This document shows, one piece after another, positions 1 through 7,584 of a DNA stretch of 29,310 bases. The number at the start of each line of letters is the position of its first letter. Position 1 is the stretch's first letter. Position numbers and translations under genes: made by a program. The notes beneath the pieces were generated by a model that saw nothing but the letters and a program-made list of their open reading frames with translations, made no database searches and was not told the origin of the DNA. The DNA lies in the NCBI GenBank assembly GCA_029777145.1, contig JAKOSS010000364.1, forward strand, positions 1 through 29,310. The letters are read 5' to 3'. The stretch comes from Acidobacteriota bacterium (GTDB lineage: Bacteria; Acidobacteriota; Blastocatellia; Pyrinomonadales; Pyrinomonadaceae).

Positions 1-1276
1 AGACGACCTTGACCGGTTTTCCGACCGATTTCGAGAGCGAAACGGCGTCCATCACATAATCCGCACCAACGCGGCGTCCGAATCCTCCACCGAGCAGCGT
101 TGTGTGAACACCGACCTTATCGGGCGCCAATCCAAGAGCTTTCGCGACGTTTGCCTGAACGATGATCTGCGACTGCGTGCCGCACCAGACGTCGGCCGCG
201 TCGGCGCGGACATCGGCCGTGCAGTTCATCGGTTCCATCGTCGCGTGTGCGAGAAACGGAGCGAAGTATTCTGCTTCGATCGTCTTCGCAGCATCGGCCT
301 TCGCGGTCGTGACGTTGCCGACGGATTTCGCCGCGCGGCCATTCTCTTTGTCCGCGGCCTCTTTGTACGAAGCGAGGATCGATTCGCTCGAAACGGTCGC
401 GTTCGCGCCCTCGTCCCAAACGATCTTCAGCGCCTGACGTCCTTTGCGTGCCGCAAAGTAATTCTCGGCGACGACGCCGACGCCGTATCCGAGATTGACG
501 ACGCCGACAACGCCCTTGACCGCCTTTGCGGCAGCGTCGTCAACACTTTTGACCTTGCCACGCTGAACGGGCGAGCGCTGGACCGAACCGTAAAGCATTC
601 CGGGACGCTTGACGTCGATTCCGAACTCGGCCGTGCCATTCACCTTTTCCGGGGTGTCGATACGTTTGACGCTTTTGCCGATGATCTTGAAGTCTTTCGG
701 ATCCTTCAGTTTCGGTTCGGCCGGAGGCGTGATCTTCGCGGCCGCATCAAGCAGTTCGCCGAATCCGACCGACCGTCCCGACGATGCGTGCGTCACCTTG
801 CCGCCTTCGGTCGTGCAGGTATCCGCGGCGACGTTCCAATTCTGCGCCGCGGCGCCGACGAGCATCTCGCGAACGGCCGCGGACGCCTTGCGAAGCGGGC
901 CGAAGAACGCGCGGACGCTCGTGCTGCCGCCCGTCACCTGGCTGCCGATCAGGGGGTTGATGAACGCCTTGTCCGGCGGTCCCGATTCGTAGCTGACCTT
1001 CGACCAATCGGCGCCGAGTTCGTCCGCGACGATCATCGCGAGCGAGGTCAAAACGCCCTGGCCCATTTCAGACTGGCCGACAACGACCGTGAGCGTACCG
1101 TCTTTTGCGATCTTGATGTAGGCATTCGGCTGAAATTCGTCCGCGGCCGCGTTTTCTATCCCGGCTGATGCGGACATCGCGCGAATCGATCCCGGCACCG
1201 CGACCGAAACCAATAGAGCGCCGCCGGCCGTCAGCGTCGTTTTAAGGAAATCACGTCTATCGATGTTCGTGCCCAT
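1..1276 (-). CDS. Molybdopterin-binding large subunit of a xanthine dehydrogenase-family oxidoreductase (IorB-like), partial
   Basis: The reading frame runs off the window, leaving about 425 N-terminal residues of a family that is usually 700-750 long. The start ATG overlaps the stop of the upstream small subunit by one base (TGATG). The N-terminus reads MGTNIDRRDFLKTTLTAGG, a twin-arginine signal (RRDFLK) followed by a hydrophobic stretch, so the protein is probably exported folded by Tat. Downstream, VVGQSEMGQGV and GGGFGRRVG are typical of the molybdenum-cofactor-binding aldehyde oxidase/isoquinoline 1-oxidoreductase beta subunit. The catalytic Glu region lies beyond the edge and cannot be checked. 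The partner gene supplies the 2Fe-2S electron-transfer subunit. The substrate cannot be told from sequence: the family includes isoquinoline and aldehyde oxidases. Family assignment is firm, substrate unknown. Confidence 0.9.
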   Translation of the reverse strand, partial: MGTNIDRRDFLKTTLTAGGALLVSVAVPGSIRAMSASAGIENAAADEFQPNAYIKIAKDGTLTVVVGQSEMGQGVLTSLAMIVADELGADWSKVSYESGPPDKAFINPLIGSQVTGGSTSVRAFFGPLRKASAAVREMLVGAAAQNWNVAADTCTTEGGKVTHASSGRSVGFGELLDAAAKITPPAEPKLKDPKDFKIIGKSVKRIDTPEKVNGTAEFGIDVKRPGMLYGSVQRSPVQRGKVKSVDDAAAKAVKGVVGVVNLGYGVGVVAENYFAARKGRQALKIVWDEGANATVSSESILASYKEAADKENGRAAKSVGNVTTAKADAAKTIEAEYFAPFLAHATMEPMNCTADVRADAADVWCGTQSQIIVQANVAKALGLAPDKVGVHTTLLGGGFGRRVGADYVMDAVSLSKSVGKPVKVV

Positions 1277-1734
1277 CACTTGCCTCCTTGCATCGCCGCC
1301 TGCTTGATCGCGGCGCGGATGCGGTTGTAAGTGCCGCAGCGGCAGATGATCCCATTCATCGCCGCGTCGATGTCGGCGTCGGTCGGGTCCTTCTTCTTGG
1401 CGAGCAACCCGGCGGCAGCCATGATCTGCCCCGACTGGCAATATCCGCATTGCGGGACGTCGTTGTCGATCCAGGCCTTTTGGAGCGGATGATCGGACGC
1501 GCCTGAGATTCCCTCGATCGTCGTGATCTCTTTTCCGGCCACCGACGCGAGCGTCGTGATGCACGAACGGCGAGGTTCGCCGTCGATGTGGATCGTGCAG
1601 GCACCGCATTGCGCGATGCCGCAGCCGAACTTCGTGCCGGTCAGCCCGAGCTCGTCGCGGATGATCCACAGGACGGGCGTCGAGGGATCGGCATCGGTTT
1701 CGTACGTCTTTTTGTTTACCGTGATCTTGGCCAC
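1276..1734 (-). CDS. 2Fe-2S small subunit of the molybdenum oxidoreductase (IorA-like)
   Basis: A 152-residue protein with both 2Fe-2S sites of the family: plant-ferredoxin-type Cys38, Cys43, Cys46 and Cys58, and the helical-domain cluster Cys96, Cys99, Cys131 and Cys133. It passes electrons from the molybdopterin subunit encoded immediately downstream. I chose the GTG start at 1734 because a perfect AGGAGG (1743-1748, minus strand) lies 8 nt before it; an ATG 11 codons further upstream has no comparable site and adds residues not typical of the family. It has no signal peptide, so if the complex is exported it would travel with its Tat-signal-bearing partner, as is known for related enzymes. 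The stop overlaps the partner's start, implying translational coupling. No third (cytochrome) subunit is visible in the window. Confidence 0.93.
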   Translation of the reverse strand: MAKITVNKKTYETDADPSTPVLWIIRDELGLTGTKFGCGIAQCGACTIHIDGEPRRSCITTLASVAGKEITTIEGISGASDHPLQKAWIDNDVPQCGYCQSGQIMAAAGLLAKKKDPTDADIDAAMNGIICRCGTYNRIRAAIKQAAMQGGK

Positions 1735-1861
1735 GATTCTTTCCTCCTGGAGCAATTTGCTGGACACGGAATGTATATCACCTTTGAGGTCGAACTGCCA
1801 GAAATTCTATTGCACTGCGGGCTCGTTCGGGTGCAGAATGGGCGATAAGGAAATTGGAGTT

Positions 1862-2431
1862 ATGACAGTACTCATTGACACACCGCACAAGGTCTCGACC
1901 GATGAGCTCATCGCACGCCTCTACCGCACGGAGGGCAAGGCCGAGATCGTAAATGGAGAAATTGTTGAATTTATGTCCACAGGAGACGACCCCTCATCGG
2001 CCGCATTCAATATCGCACTCAGCCTCAAATTATTCGGGAAGCGAACCGGATCCGGCCGCGCTTACACCGACAACGTCGGCTATCTGGTTGATCTGCCGAC
2101 CCGCAAATCGTTCAGTCCCGACGCCTCGTTCTTTACGGGCGATCGCGCCGGTATGAAGTTCCTGAAAGGAGCTCCGGTATTCGCCGTCGAAGTGCGCAGC
2201 GAGCGGGATTACGGGACGAAGGCCGAGCGCGCGATGGCCGCTAAACGCCGCGATTATTTCGCCGCCGGAACAAAGGTCGTTTGGGACGTTGATCTTCTGA
2301 GCGACACGCCGATCCGTTCGTACTCGTTCGATGACCCCGATCGTCCGCGGATCTTCAAACGCGGTGAAACGGCCGACGCCGAACCGGCGCTTCCGGGCTG
2401 GAGATTCGAAGTAAGCGATCTGCTGGAGTAA
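1862..2431 (+). CDS. Uma2 family (DUF820) putative PD-(D/E)XK endonuclease
   Basis: A 189-residue protein with the Uma2 layout: N-terminal VSTDELIARLY and VNGEIVEFM segments, then PDASF with Asp87, FAVEVRSERD with Glu110 and Arg112 in the place of the usual E-x-K, and KRRDYFAAGTKVVWDVD, corresponding to the usual K..Y..aGv.eyWvvD. Uma2 proteins are PD-(D/E)XK-fold putative nucleases that are abundant in cyanobacteria and some Acidobacteriota; their cellular role is not settled. I chose ATG 1862, where AAGGA (1847-1851) is 10 nt away and the family homology begins; an in-frame ATG at 1838 is an alternative. The gene is divergent from the molybdoenzyme pair and stands alone. Catalytic activity is inferred only. 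Confidence 0.82.
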   Translation: MTVLIDTPHKVSTDELIARLYRTEGKAEIVNGEIVEFMSTGDDPSSAAFNIALSLKLFGKRTGSGRAYTDNVGYLVDLPTRKSFSPDASFFTGDRAGMKFLKGAPVFAVEVRSERDYGTKAERAMAAKRRDYFAAGTKVVWDVDLLSDTPIRSYSFDDPDRPRIFKRGETADAEPALPGWRFEVSDLLE

Positions 2432-2437
2432 CTCTAA

Positions 2438-2520
2438 GTGTTCTTTGTGAGTATGTGGTGATTGTCCGACTGTGATCGCATAATCCAGATGAAGGTCGAC
2501 CACAAAGACACAGAGGACAC
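2438..2520. repeat. Imperfect inverted repeat, about 22-bp arms
   Basis: Arms at 2438-2459 and 2499-2520 are reverse complements at 17 of 22 positions, with a 39-bp loop. The right arm reads ACCACAAAGACACAGAGGAC and onward. It starts 7 bp after the Uma2 stop and could form a weak RNA hairpin, but has no T-run, so it does not look like an intrinsic terminator. Confidence 0.5.
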
Positions 2521-2571
2521 ATAGCGGCTCGCTCAAGTAATGTGCGACTCGCGGCATCGCATCCGCCCTTC

Positions 2572-2601
2572 TTGCTGAATGAATACTCATTCACTTATAA
2601 T
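2572..2601 (+). promoter_or_regulatory. fadN promoter
   Basis: A perfect TATAAT (2596-2601) is preceded by TTGCTG (2572-2577) at 18 bp. The expected transcript start is near 2608, giving a leader of about 32 nt with GAGAAGG (2627-2633) 6 nt before the fadN ATG. The palindrome at 2576-2593 fills the spacer, so a protein bound there should block RNA polymerase. Confidence 0.7.
2576..2593. promoter_or_regulatory. FadR-like (TetR-type) operator upstream of fadN
   Basis: The site TGAATGAATACTCATTCA has perfect 7-bp inverted arms around a 4-bp centre. As I recall it, the Bacillus subtilis FadR (YsiA) box is TGAATGAMTANTCATTCA, and every position here agrees. It lies between -35 and -10 of a fatty-acid oxidation gene. 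A related, weaker site lies before fadA. The cognate regulator is not in the window, so identification rests on the motif and the target genes. Confidence 0.75.
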
Positions 2602-2639
2602 CCTCGCAATTCTATTTTCACTTATCGAGAAGGTTTTTT

Positions 2640-5018
2640 ATGACTATGCTGACTATCCGAAAGGCCGCGGTGCTGGGCGCGGGAACCATGGGCGCGGCAA
2701 TCGCGGCGCATCTGACGAATGCCGGGATCCCGGTGCTCCTGCTCGACATCGCTCCGCGCGAAGAGGGCGCGACCGACAAGAACGCGATCGTCAAATCGCT
2801 GTTCGAAGCGGCGAAGAAGTTGAAGCCGGCGCCGTTCATGCTTGCCGATAATGCCGGGCTGATCTCGCTCGGTAACTTCGAGGACGACATGCCGCGACTC
2901 AAGGATTGCGACTTCGTCATCGAAGCCGTCGTCGAGCGGCTCGACATCAAACACAAGGTCTTCGCCGATGTCGAAAAACACCGCAAACCGGGATCTGTCA
3001 TCGCCTCGAACACGAGCGGCATTCCGATCGAGTCGATCGCCGAACCGTTCTCCGACGATTTCAAGTCGCACTTCATGGGCATCCATTTCTTCAATCCGCC
3101 GCGCTACATGAAACTTGTCGAAGTGATCCCGATCAAGGAGACCGACGCGGCGATCGCCGGCGCGGTGAAGGATTTTCTCGACATCCGTCTCGGCAAAGGC
3201 GTCGTGCCGGCAAAGGACCGGCCGAACTTCATCGCGAACCGCATCGGCGTCTTCTCGATCATGGCGACGCTCAACGAAATGCTCGCGATGGGATTGACGC
3301 CGACCGAGGTCGATCAGATCACCGGCAAGGCGATCGGGCACGCCTCGAGCGCGACCTTCCGGACGTCGGATCTCGTCGGACTCGACGTCACGGCGCACGT
3401 CGTTTCGAATCTTTATCCGGCGATCCCCGAAGACGAGGACCGGGAAACGTTCAAGATCCCCGAAGTGATGCAGACACTGCTCGAAAAGAAGCTGCTCGGC
3501 GACAAGACGAAGGGCGGATTTTTCAAAAAGTCGAAGGATGAGACCGGTAAACGCGTCATCCTTGAACTCGATCTGAACACCTTCGAATACAGGCCGCAGG
3601 TGAAGACGAAGTTCGCCTCGCTCGACGCCGCAAAGTCGATCGAGGACATTCCGTCGCGCGTCAAGAAGCTTGTGTGGGGCGACGACAAGGTCGGAGAATT
3701 CCTTTGGAAAACGACGTCGCGGATCTCGCGCTATGCCGCGAACCGTATCCCGGAGATCGCGGACACGATCGTCGAGGTCGATAACGCCATCAAATGGGGG
3801 TTTGGCTGGGAGATCGGCGTCTTTGAGTCGTGGGACGCGATCGGCGTCGCCGAATCGGTCGAGCGGATGAAGAGCGAGGGAGAGTCGATTCCGGCGAATG
3901 TGCAGGCGATGCTCGAGTCAGGCGCGACATCGTTCTACAAATATGAGAACGGCGTCCGCTCATTCTTCGATTTCCGCACGAACGGCTATGTGGAAATGCC
4001 TGACCGGCCGGGAGTTATAGTTCTCAAATCGGTCAAGGATCGCACCGGCGTGATCAAGAAGAATCAGGGCGCGAGCCTGATCGACATTGGCGATGGCGTC
4101 GCGTGCCTTGAGTTCCATTCGAAGATGAACTCGATCGGCGGCGACACGATGTCGATGATGAAATTCGCGATCGAAGAGGTTGAGAAGAACCGCGTCGGGC
4201 TCGTCATCGGCAATCAGGGCGGGAATTTCTCTGCCGGCGCGAACATCGCGATGTTGCTGCTCGCGGCGCAGGAAGAAGAGTGGGACGATATCAACCTGAT
4301 GATCCACACGTTCCAGCAGGCAAACATGCGTCTGCGCTATTCGTCGAAACCGGTCGTCGCCGCGCCGTACGGTCTGACGCTCGGCGGCGGCTGCGAGGTT
4401 TCGCTCCATTCGGACAAGGTCCGCGCGGCGGGCGAGACATACATGGGGCTCGTCGAGGTCGGCGTCGGACTGCTTCCGGGCGGCGGCGGAACGAAGGAAA
4501 TGATGATGCGGACGATGGACCTCGCGGCGAAGACGCCGGATGCGGATCCGCTCGTTTTTCTGAAGAAAACGTTCGAAATGATCGGCATGGGCAAGGTCGC
4601 GACCAGCGCCCAGGAAGCGCAGTCGTGGGGATTCCTGCGCGATTCGGATGCGATTTCGATGAACGGCGACCGGCTGGTTGCTGACGCGAAGCAGGAAGTT
4701 TTGAACCTCGCGGCGGCCGGATACGTCCAGCCGGTGCAGCGGACCGATATCAACGCGATGGGCGAAGCGGGAATGGCGGCGTTCAAGATCGCGCTGACGA
4801 TGATGAAGCGCGGCGGGTACATTTCGGATCATGATGAGCTGATCGGACGCAAGATCGCGAAGATCCTCTGCGGCGGCGAGATGAATCATCCGGCGCAGGT
4901 TTCCGAACAGTACCTGCTCGATCTCGAACGCGAAGGTTTCCTGAGCCTCTGCGGCGAGCGCAAGACGCAGGAGCGGATCGCCTTCATGTTGAAGAGCGGC
5001 AAGCCTCTTCGGAATTAG
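2640..5018 (+). CDS. fadN: Fused 3-hydroxyacyl-CoA dehydrogenase / enoyl-CoA hydratase (FadN type)
   Basis: This 792-residue protein carries out the hydration and NAD-dependent oxidation steps of beta-oxidation. The N-terminal dehydrogenase has the Rossmann loop GAGTMG (Gly13, Gly15, Gly18 in VLGAGTMG), IHFFNPP with catalytic His149 and KLVE with Glu161, followed by the dehydrogenase C-terminal domain to about residue 310. The hydratase domain follows from about 480: NFSAGANI, then LTLGGGCE and GLVEVGVGLLPGGGGT, which hold the two catalytic glutamates and the oxyanion loop. Dehydrogenase-before-hydratase order is the FadN arrangement, opposite to E. coli FadB, and the length is close to the Bacillus FadN I recall (about 789). 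The start is supported by GAGAAGG 6 nt upstream. The thiolase and acyl-CoA dehydrogenase partners are encoded at 10487-13561 rather than next door, under a similar operator. Confidence 0.95.
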   Translation: MTMLTIRKAAVLGAGTMGAAIAAHLTNAGIPVLLLDIAPREEGATDKNAIVKSLFEAAKKLKPAPFMLADNAGLISLGNFEDDMPRLKDCDFVIEAVVERLDIKHKVFADVEKHRKPGSVIASNTSGIPIESIAEPFSDDFKSHFMGIHFFNPPRYMKLVEVIPIKETDAAIAGAVKDFLDIRLGKGVVPAKDRPNFIANRIGVFSIMATLNEMLAMGLTPTEVDQITGKAIGHASSATFRTSDLVGLDVTAHVVSNLYPAIPEDEDRETFKIPEVMQTLLEKKLLGDKTKGGFFKKSKDETGKRVILELDLNTFEYRPQVKTKFASLDAAKSIEDIPSRVKKLVWGDDKVGEFLWKTTSRISRYAANRIPEIADTIVEVDNAIKWGFGWEIGVFESWDAIGVAESVERMKSEGESIPANVQAMLESGATSFYKYENGVRSFFDFRTNGYVEMPDRPGVIVLKSVKDRTGVIKKNQGASLIDIGDGVACLEFHSKMNSIGGDTMSMMKFAIEEVEKNRVGLVIGNQGGNFSAGANIAMLLLAAQEEEWDDINLMIHTFQQANMRLRYSSKPVVAAPYGLTLGGGCEVSLHSDKVRAAGETYMGLVEVGVGLLPGGGGTKEMMMRTMDLAAKTPDADPLVFLKKTFEMIGMGKVATSAQEAQSWGFLRDSDAISMNGDRLVADAKQEVLNLAAAGYVQPVQRTDINAMGEAGMAAFKIALTMMKRGGYISDHDELIGRKIAKILCGGEMNHPAQVSEQYLLDLEREGFLSLCGERKTQERIAFMLKSGKPLRN

Positions 5019-5056
5019 GCCGAATGCGATTGACGTCGGAAATCGGAGAGATGTCT

Positions 5057-5470
5057 ATGCCGGTTAAAATCCTGATACTTTTCGCAGGCGTGTTTCTTCT
5101 CGTCGGAATGCTGACTGGAGTCTGGAAGTACGCCACGATCATGAAGAGTGAAGCAAGCAAGTCGTCGATGTACGTTGACATCGCTCACCGTAATGCGTTG
5201 CTTTTCAGTTTCGCCTGCCTGGTGATGGCGAAACTAATGGAGTTCAATCCGTTTTCTTCGGCGATCCAGTTGACGATTGTGTTGATTCCGCTTTTCTACT
5301 TCAGCCTGACGACGATCAATCAAATCAAAGAAGGGCTGGCGGGACGAACCGAAACGATTTTCAAGGACCGAAACTTTTCGACGACCTGGTTCACATACGG
5401 CCTCATCGTCGGGGAAGTCGGGTCGATTTCACTGATGATCGTCGGTTTTGTCTACTCACAACTGATGTGA
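5057..5470 (+). CDS. Small four-helix integral membrane protein, unknown function
   Basis: I do not recognise the family with certainty. The 137-residue protein shows four hydrophobic segments: residues about 3-22, 48-66, 72-88 and 113-135. Between the first two is a conserved-looking SMYVDIAHRNALLFSF stretch, with a His and an Arg near the membrane face. The layout is loosely like other small four-helix membrane proteins such as hydroxylaminobenzene mutase, but I would not transfer that function. I chose ATG 5057 because GGAG (5045-5048) is 8 nt before it; ATGs at 5024 and 5051 are in frame but less well placed. It begins 38 nt after fadN on the same strand with no terminator between, so it may be co-transcribed with fadN. 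Confidence 0.7.
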   Translation: MPVKILILFAGVFLLVGMLTGVWKYATIMKSEASKSSMYVDIAHRNALLFSFACLVMAKLMEFNPFSSAIQLTIVLIPLFYFSLTTINQIKEGLAGRTETIFKDRNFSTTWFTYGLIVGEVGSISLMIVGFVYSQLM

Positions 5471-5607
5471 TCGAAAGGTCGCCCGCAACGTTGCCAAATC
5501 AAGGCGCGTATCTGAGCGTCGACGCCGAATCAAATCCGAAAATATTGCCGTGCGCGGCCGGGCTGCCGTCGCATGCGGATATTCTGCGTTAATTGGCCTC
5601 CTTGCGC

Positions 5608-5613
5608 TAAAAT
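5608..5613 (+). promoter_or_regulatory. Candidate -10 box immediately before the DinB gene
   Basis: TAAAAT, extended as GCGCTAAAAT, ends 7 nt before the chosen ATG at 5621. No Shine-Dalgarno sequence is visible, which would fit a leaderless transcript. There is no good -35. The same ten-base pattern with the same 7-nt spacing recurs at 9131-9140. Confidence 0.4.
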
Positions 5614-5620
5614 GCTCGCG

Positions 5621-6166
5621 ATGCAATTAGAAACGACGATCGAAGCTCTCAATGCCGTCACGCGTGAGGTCGAACAGCGATTCGGCGGTCTTTCCAGTGA
5701 CGAGATCAACCGCCGAACGAATCCCGATTCGTGGAGTGTCGGGCAGTGCCTCGAACATTTGATTCTCTCGAACGAACTTTATTACCCTGACCTCGACGCG
5801 ATCGCTTCGGGCACGCACCGGAACAGCTTTTGGCAGAAATGGTCGCCTTTCAGCGTCTTCGGCGCGCGGCTTCTGATCTATTCGCAGAAGTCCGACGGGC
5901 GAAGGTACAAGGTTCCGATCGAGTCCGCGGTGCCGCCGAGCGATGCACCCGCCGACATCGTGGTGAAGTTCGCCGCGCATCACGAAGTGCTGATCTCAAA
6001 ACTCGTCGCGTGCGCAGATGCCGACCCATATCGCACCGTCATCACCTCGCCTTTTATGAAGTTCCTGACCTACAGGCTCGTCGAAGTACCCGAAATCATC
6101 GTCGAACACGAACGCCGGCATGTCCGACAAGCCGGACGCGTCCTCGAATCCATAGCCAACGCCTGA
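5621..6166 (+). CDS. DinB family putative metal-dependent hydrolase
   Basis: This 181-residue protein has the DinB/YfiT four-helix-bundle signature: SWSVGQCLEHLILSN with His46, and VEHERRHVRQA with His163 and His167. The spacing gives the expected three-histidine metal site. The family includes bacillithiol and mycothiol transferases and many stress proteins of unknown substrate; nothing here narrows it. I took ATG 5621 because the family homology begins close to it; an in-frame ATG at 5612 is possible, but falls inside the presumed -10 box. No ribosome binding site is visible. The stop overlaps the next gene's start by one base (TGATG), so this is the first gene of a tightly packed group of four. 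Confidence 0.82.
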   Translation: MQLETTIEALNAVTREVEQRFGGLSSDEINRRTNPDSWSVGQCLEHLILSNELYYPDLDAIASGTHRNSFWQKWSPFSVFGARLLIYSQKSDGRRYKVPIESAVPPSDAPADIVVKFAAHHEVLISKLVACADADPYRTVITSPFMKFLTYRLVEVPEIIVEHERRHVRQAGRVLESIANA

Positions 6167-6618
6167 TGCCCGAATCGTTCAAAACAAAGCTTGACCGCTG
6201 GAAATTCGCGCTCTTTCCGGCGTATCGCGGAACCGGCGCGCGCGTCACTTACGTAGCCCACGACTGGCGCGAACTGCGTCTGAAGATTCCGCTTTCGCTG
6301 CGAACGCGGAACTATGTCGGGACGATCTACGGCGGCAGCATGTACGGCGCGGTCGATCCGATCTTCATGATCATGCTGATCAAGAACCTCGGTACAGATT
6401 ATGTCGTTTGGGACAAGTCGGCGACGATCAGGTTCAAAAAGCCCGGAAAGGAAACTCTGTTCGCGGATTTTCGCCTTGATGAAGACGAGATCGAGTCGAT
6501 CAAGATGGTTTTGCGCGATCAAAAGTCGGTTGATAGAATTTACACCGTCGAGATCAAAGACGCCGCCGGAAACGTCCACTGCGTTGTCGAAAAGACTCTC
6601 TACATCGCCCGAAAATGA
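6166..6618 (+). CDS. DUF4442 hotdog-fold protein (PaaI thioesterase-like)
   Basis: The 150-residue protein fits the DUF4442 branch of the hotdog-fold superfamily, which includes acyl-CoA thioesterase-like proteins. The central GTIYGGSMYGAVDPIFMIML segment is the helix region that in this fold lines the active site, followed by strands around SATIRFKKPGKETLFADFRL and YTVEIKDAAGNVHCVVEKTL. No catalytic residue can be named with confidence. A thioesterase role would suit a region rich in acyl-CoA genes, but its immediate neighbours are not fatty-acid genes. The start ATG overlaps the DinB stop by one base, and the end overlaps the TfoX-like gene by four. Confidence 0.8.
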   Translation: MPESFKTKLDRWKFALFPAYRGTGARVTYVAHDWRELRLKIPLSLRTRNYVGTIYGGSMYGAVDPIFMIMLIKNLGTDYVVWDKSATIRFKKPGKETLFADFRLDEDEIESIKMVLRDQKSVDRIYTVEIKDAAGNVHCVVEKTLYIARK

Positions 6619-6875
6619 ATTCACAGATCTCCGAACTCGCAAATCTCGGCCCGAAAAGTCAGTCGTGGCTGAACGAGATCGGGATCTTTTCGAAAGCGGA
6701 TATCGAACGCGTCGGATCGATCGCGATCTATCGTATCCTGCGTGAGCGGGGTTTGCCGGCGAGTTTGAATCTCGTTTACGCGATCGAGGCGATGTTGATC
6801 GGCGAACAATGGACGCGGCTCTCGGCGAGCCACAAGGCGGAACTGCGGGCGACAATCAGGGAATTGGCCTCATAA
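6615..6875 (+). CDS. TfoX C-terminal domain protein
   Basis: The 86-residue protein corresponds to the C-terminal domain of TfoX/Sxy alone: LANLGPKSQSWLNEIGI, then IAIYRILRERG, SLNLVYAIEAMLIG and W..LS..HKAELR, the usual pattern of this small helical domain. Full TfoX (about 200 residues) promotes competence gene expression in gamma-proteobacteria; stand-alone C-terminal domains are common and have no proven role. The N-terminal domain is absent and I see no remnant of it upstream. The start overlaps the previous stop (ATGA), and the stop TAA abuts the next ATG, so all four genes from 5621 to 7571 are probably translated from one message. Confidence 0.85.
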   Translation: MNSQISELANLGPKSQSWLNEIGIFSKADIERVGSIAIYRILRERGLPASLNLVYAIEAMLIGEQWTRLSASHKAELRATIRELAS

Positions 6876-7571
6876 ATGATTGATTACACGGAATTTGCGT
6901 TCATCTTCGACATGGACGGGACGCTCGTTGACAATATGCGCTATCACACGATGGCGTGGCAGAAAATGCTCGACGAGAATGGCGTCCGGGCCCGCGCCGG
7001 GGATTTTCTCGTCAACACCGCGGGAAAGACCAACCGCGAGATCGTGCCGAGTATTTTTCCGGACGCGGATTCAGACGAAGTGGCGCGTCTCGGTGATCGG
7101 AAAGAAGAACTTTATCGCGAACTATTTGCTCCGAACCTGCGGCCGATCGCCGGCGCCGTTGAGTTTTTGACGCGATCCGAGGCCGCCGGGATCAGACTTG
7201 CGGTCTCGACCGCGGCCCCGCCGGCGAACGTTGAATTCGTGCTCGACGGACTGGATCTTCGCCGTTTCTTTCGTGTGGTCACGAGCGCGTCTGACGTTAA
7301 ACACGGCAAACCGCACCCTGATCTTTTCCTGCGTTCCGCCGAAATTCTTCGGGTTCCGGCGAATCGATGTCTTGTTTTTGAAGACGCTCTCAATGGCTTC
7401 GAAGCGGCCTTTCGCGCCGGGATGAGATCGATCGGCGTGACGACCGTGAATTCGATCGAGACGATCACGAGCCAACCTTCGGTCGTTGCCGCGATCGAGG
7501 ATTTTTCCGGACTCGACGCGCAAGAAGTGGTCAGTCGCTACATTCTTGAAGCAGCAGTACCAACTTTTTGA
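6876..7571 (+). CDS. HAD superfamily hydrolase (beta-phosphoglucomutase/phosphatase-like)
   Basis: A 231-residue HAD subfamily IA enzyme. Motif I is FDMDGTLVD with nucleophile Asp12 and general acid Asp14; motif II is VSTAAPP (Ser111, Thr112); motif III is Lys145 in HGKPHPD; motif IV is VFEDALNG with Glu169 and Asp170. The cap is a helical insert between motifs I and II (about residues 20-90). These features fit small-molecule phosphatases and beta-phosphoglucomutase relatives, and the substrate cannot be assigned. The ATG follows directly after the TfoX-like gene's stop codon, which favours translational coupling. The next gene, a lipoprotein, starts 13 nt downstream with its own ribosome binding site. 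Confidence 0.9.
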   Translation: MIDYTEFAFIFDMDGTLVDNMRYHTMAWQKMLDENGVRARAGDFLVNTAGKTNREIVPSIFPDADSDEVARLGDRKEELYRELFAPNLRPIAGAVEFLTRSEAAGIRLAVSTAAPPANVEFVLDGLDLRRFFRVVTSASDVKHGKPHPDLFLRSAEILRVPANRCLVFEDALNGFEAAFRAGMRSIGVTTVNSIETITSQPSVVAAIEDFSGLDAQEVVSRYILEAAVPTF

Positions 7572-7584
7572 CAGAGGAAAAAAC

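Noticed and set aside
2030..2590. Minus-strand frame covering the end of the Uma2 gene and the fadN promoter
   Set aside because: It crosses an inverted repeat and the fadN control region, and its product has no recognisable domain.
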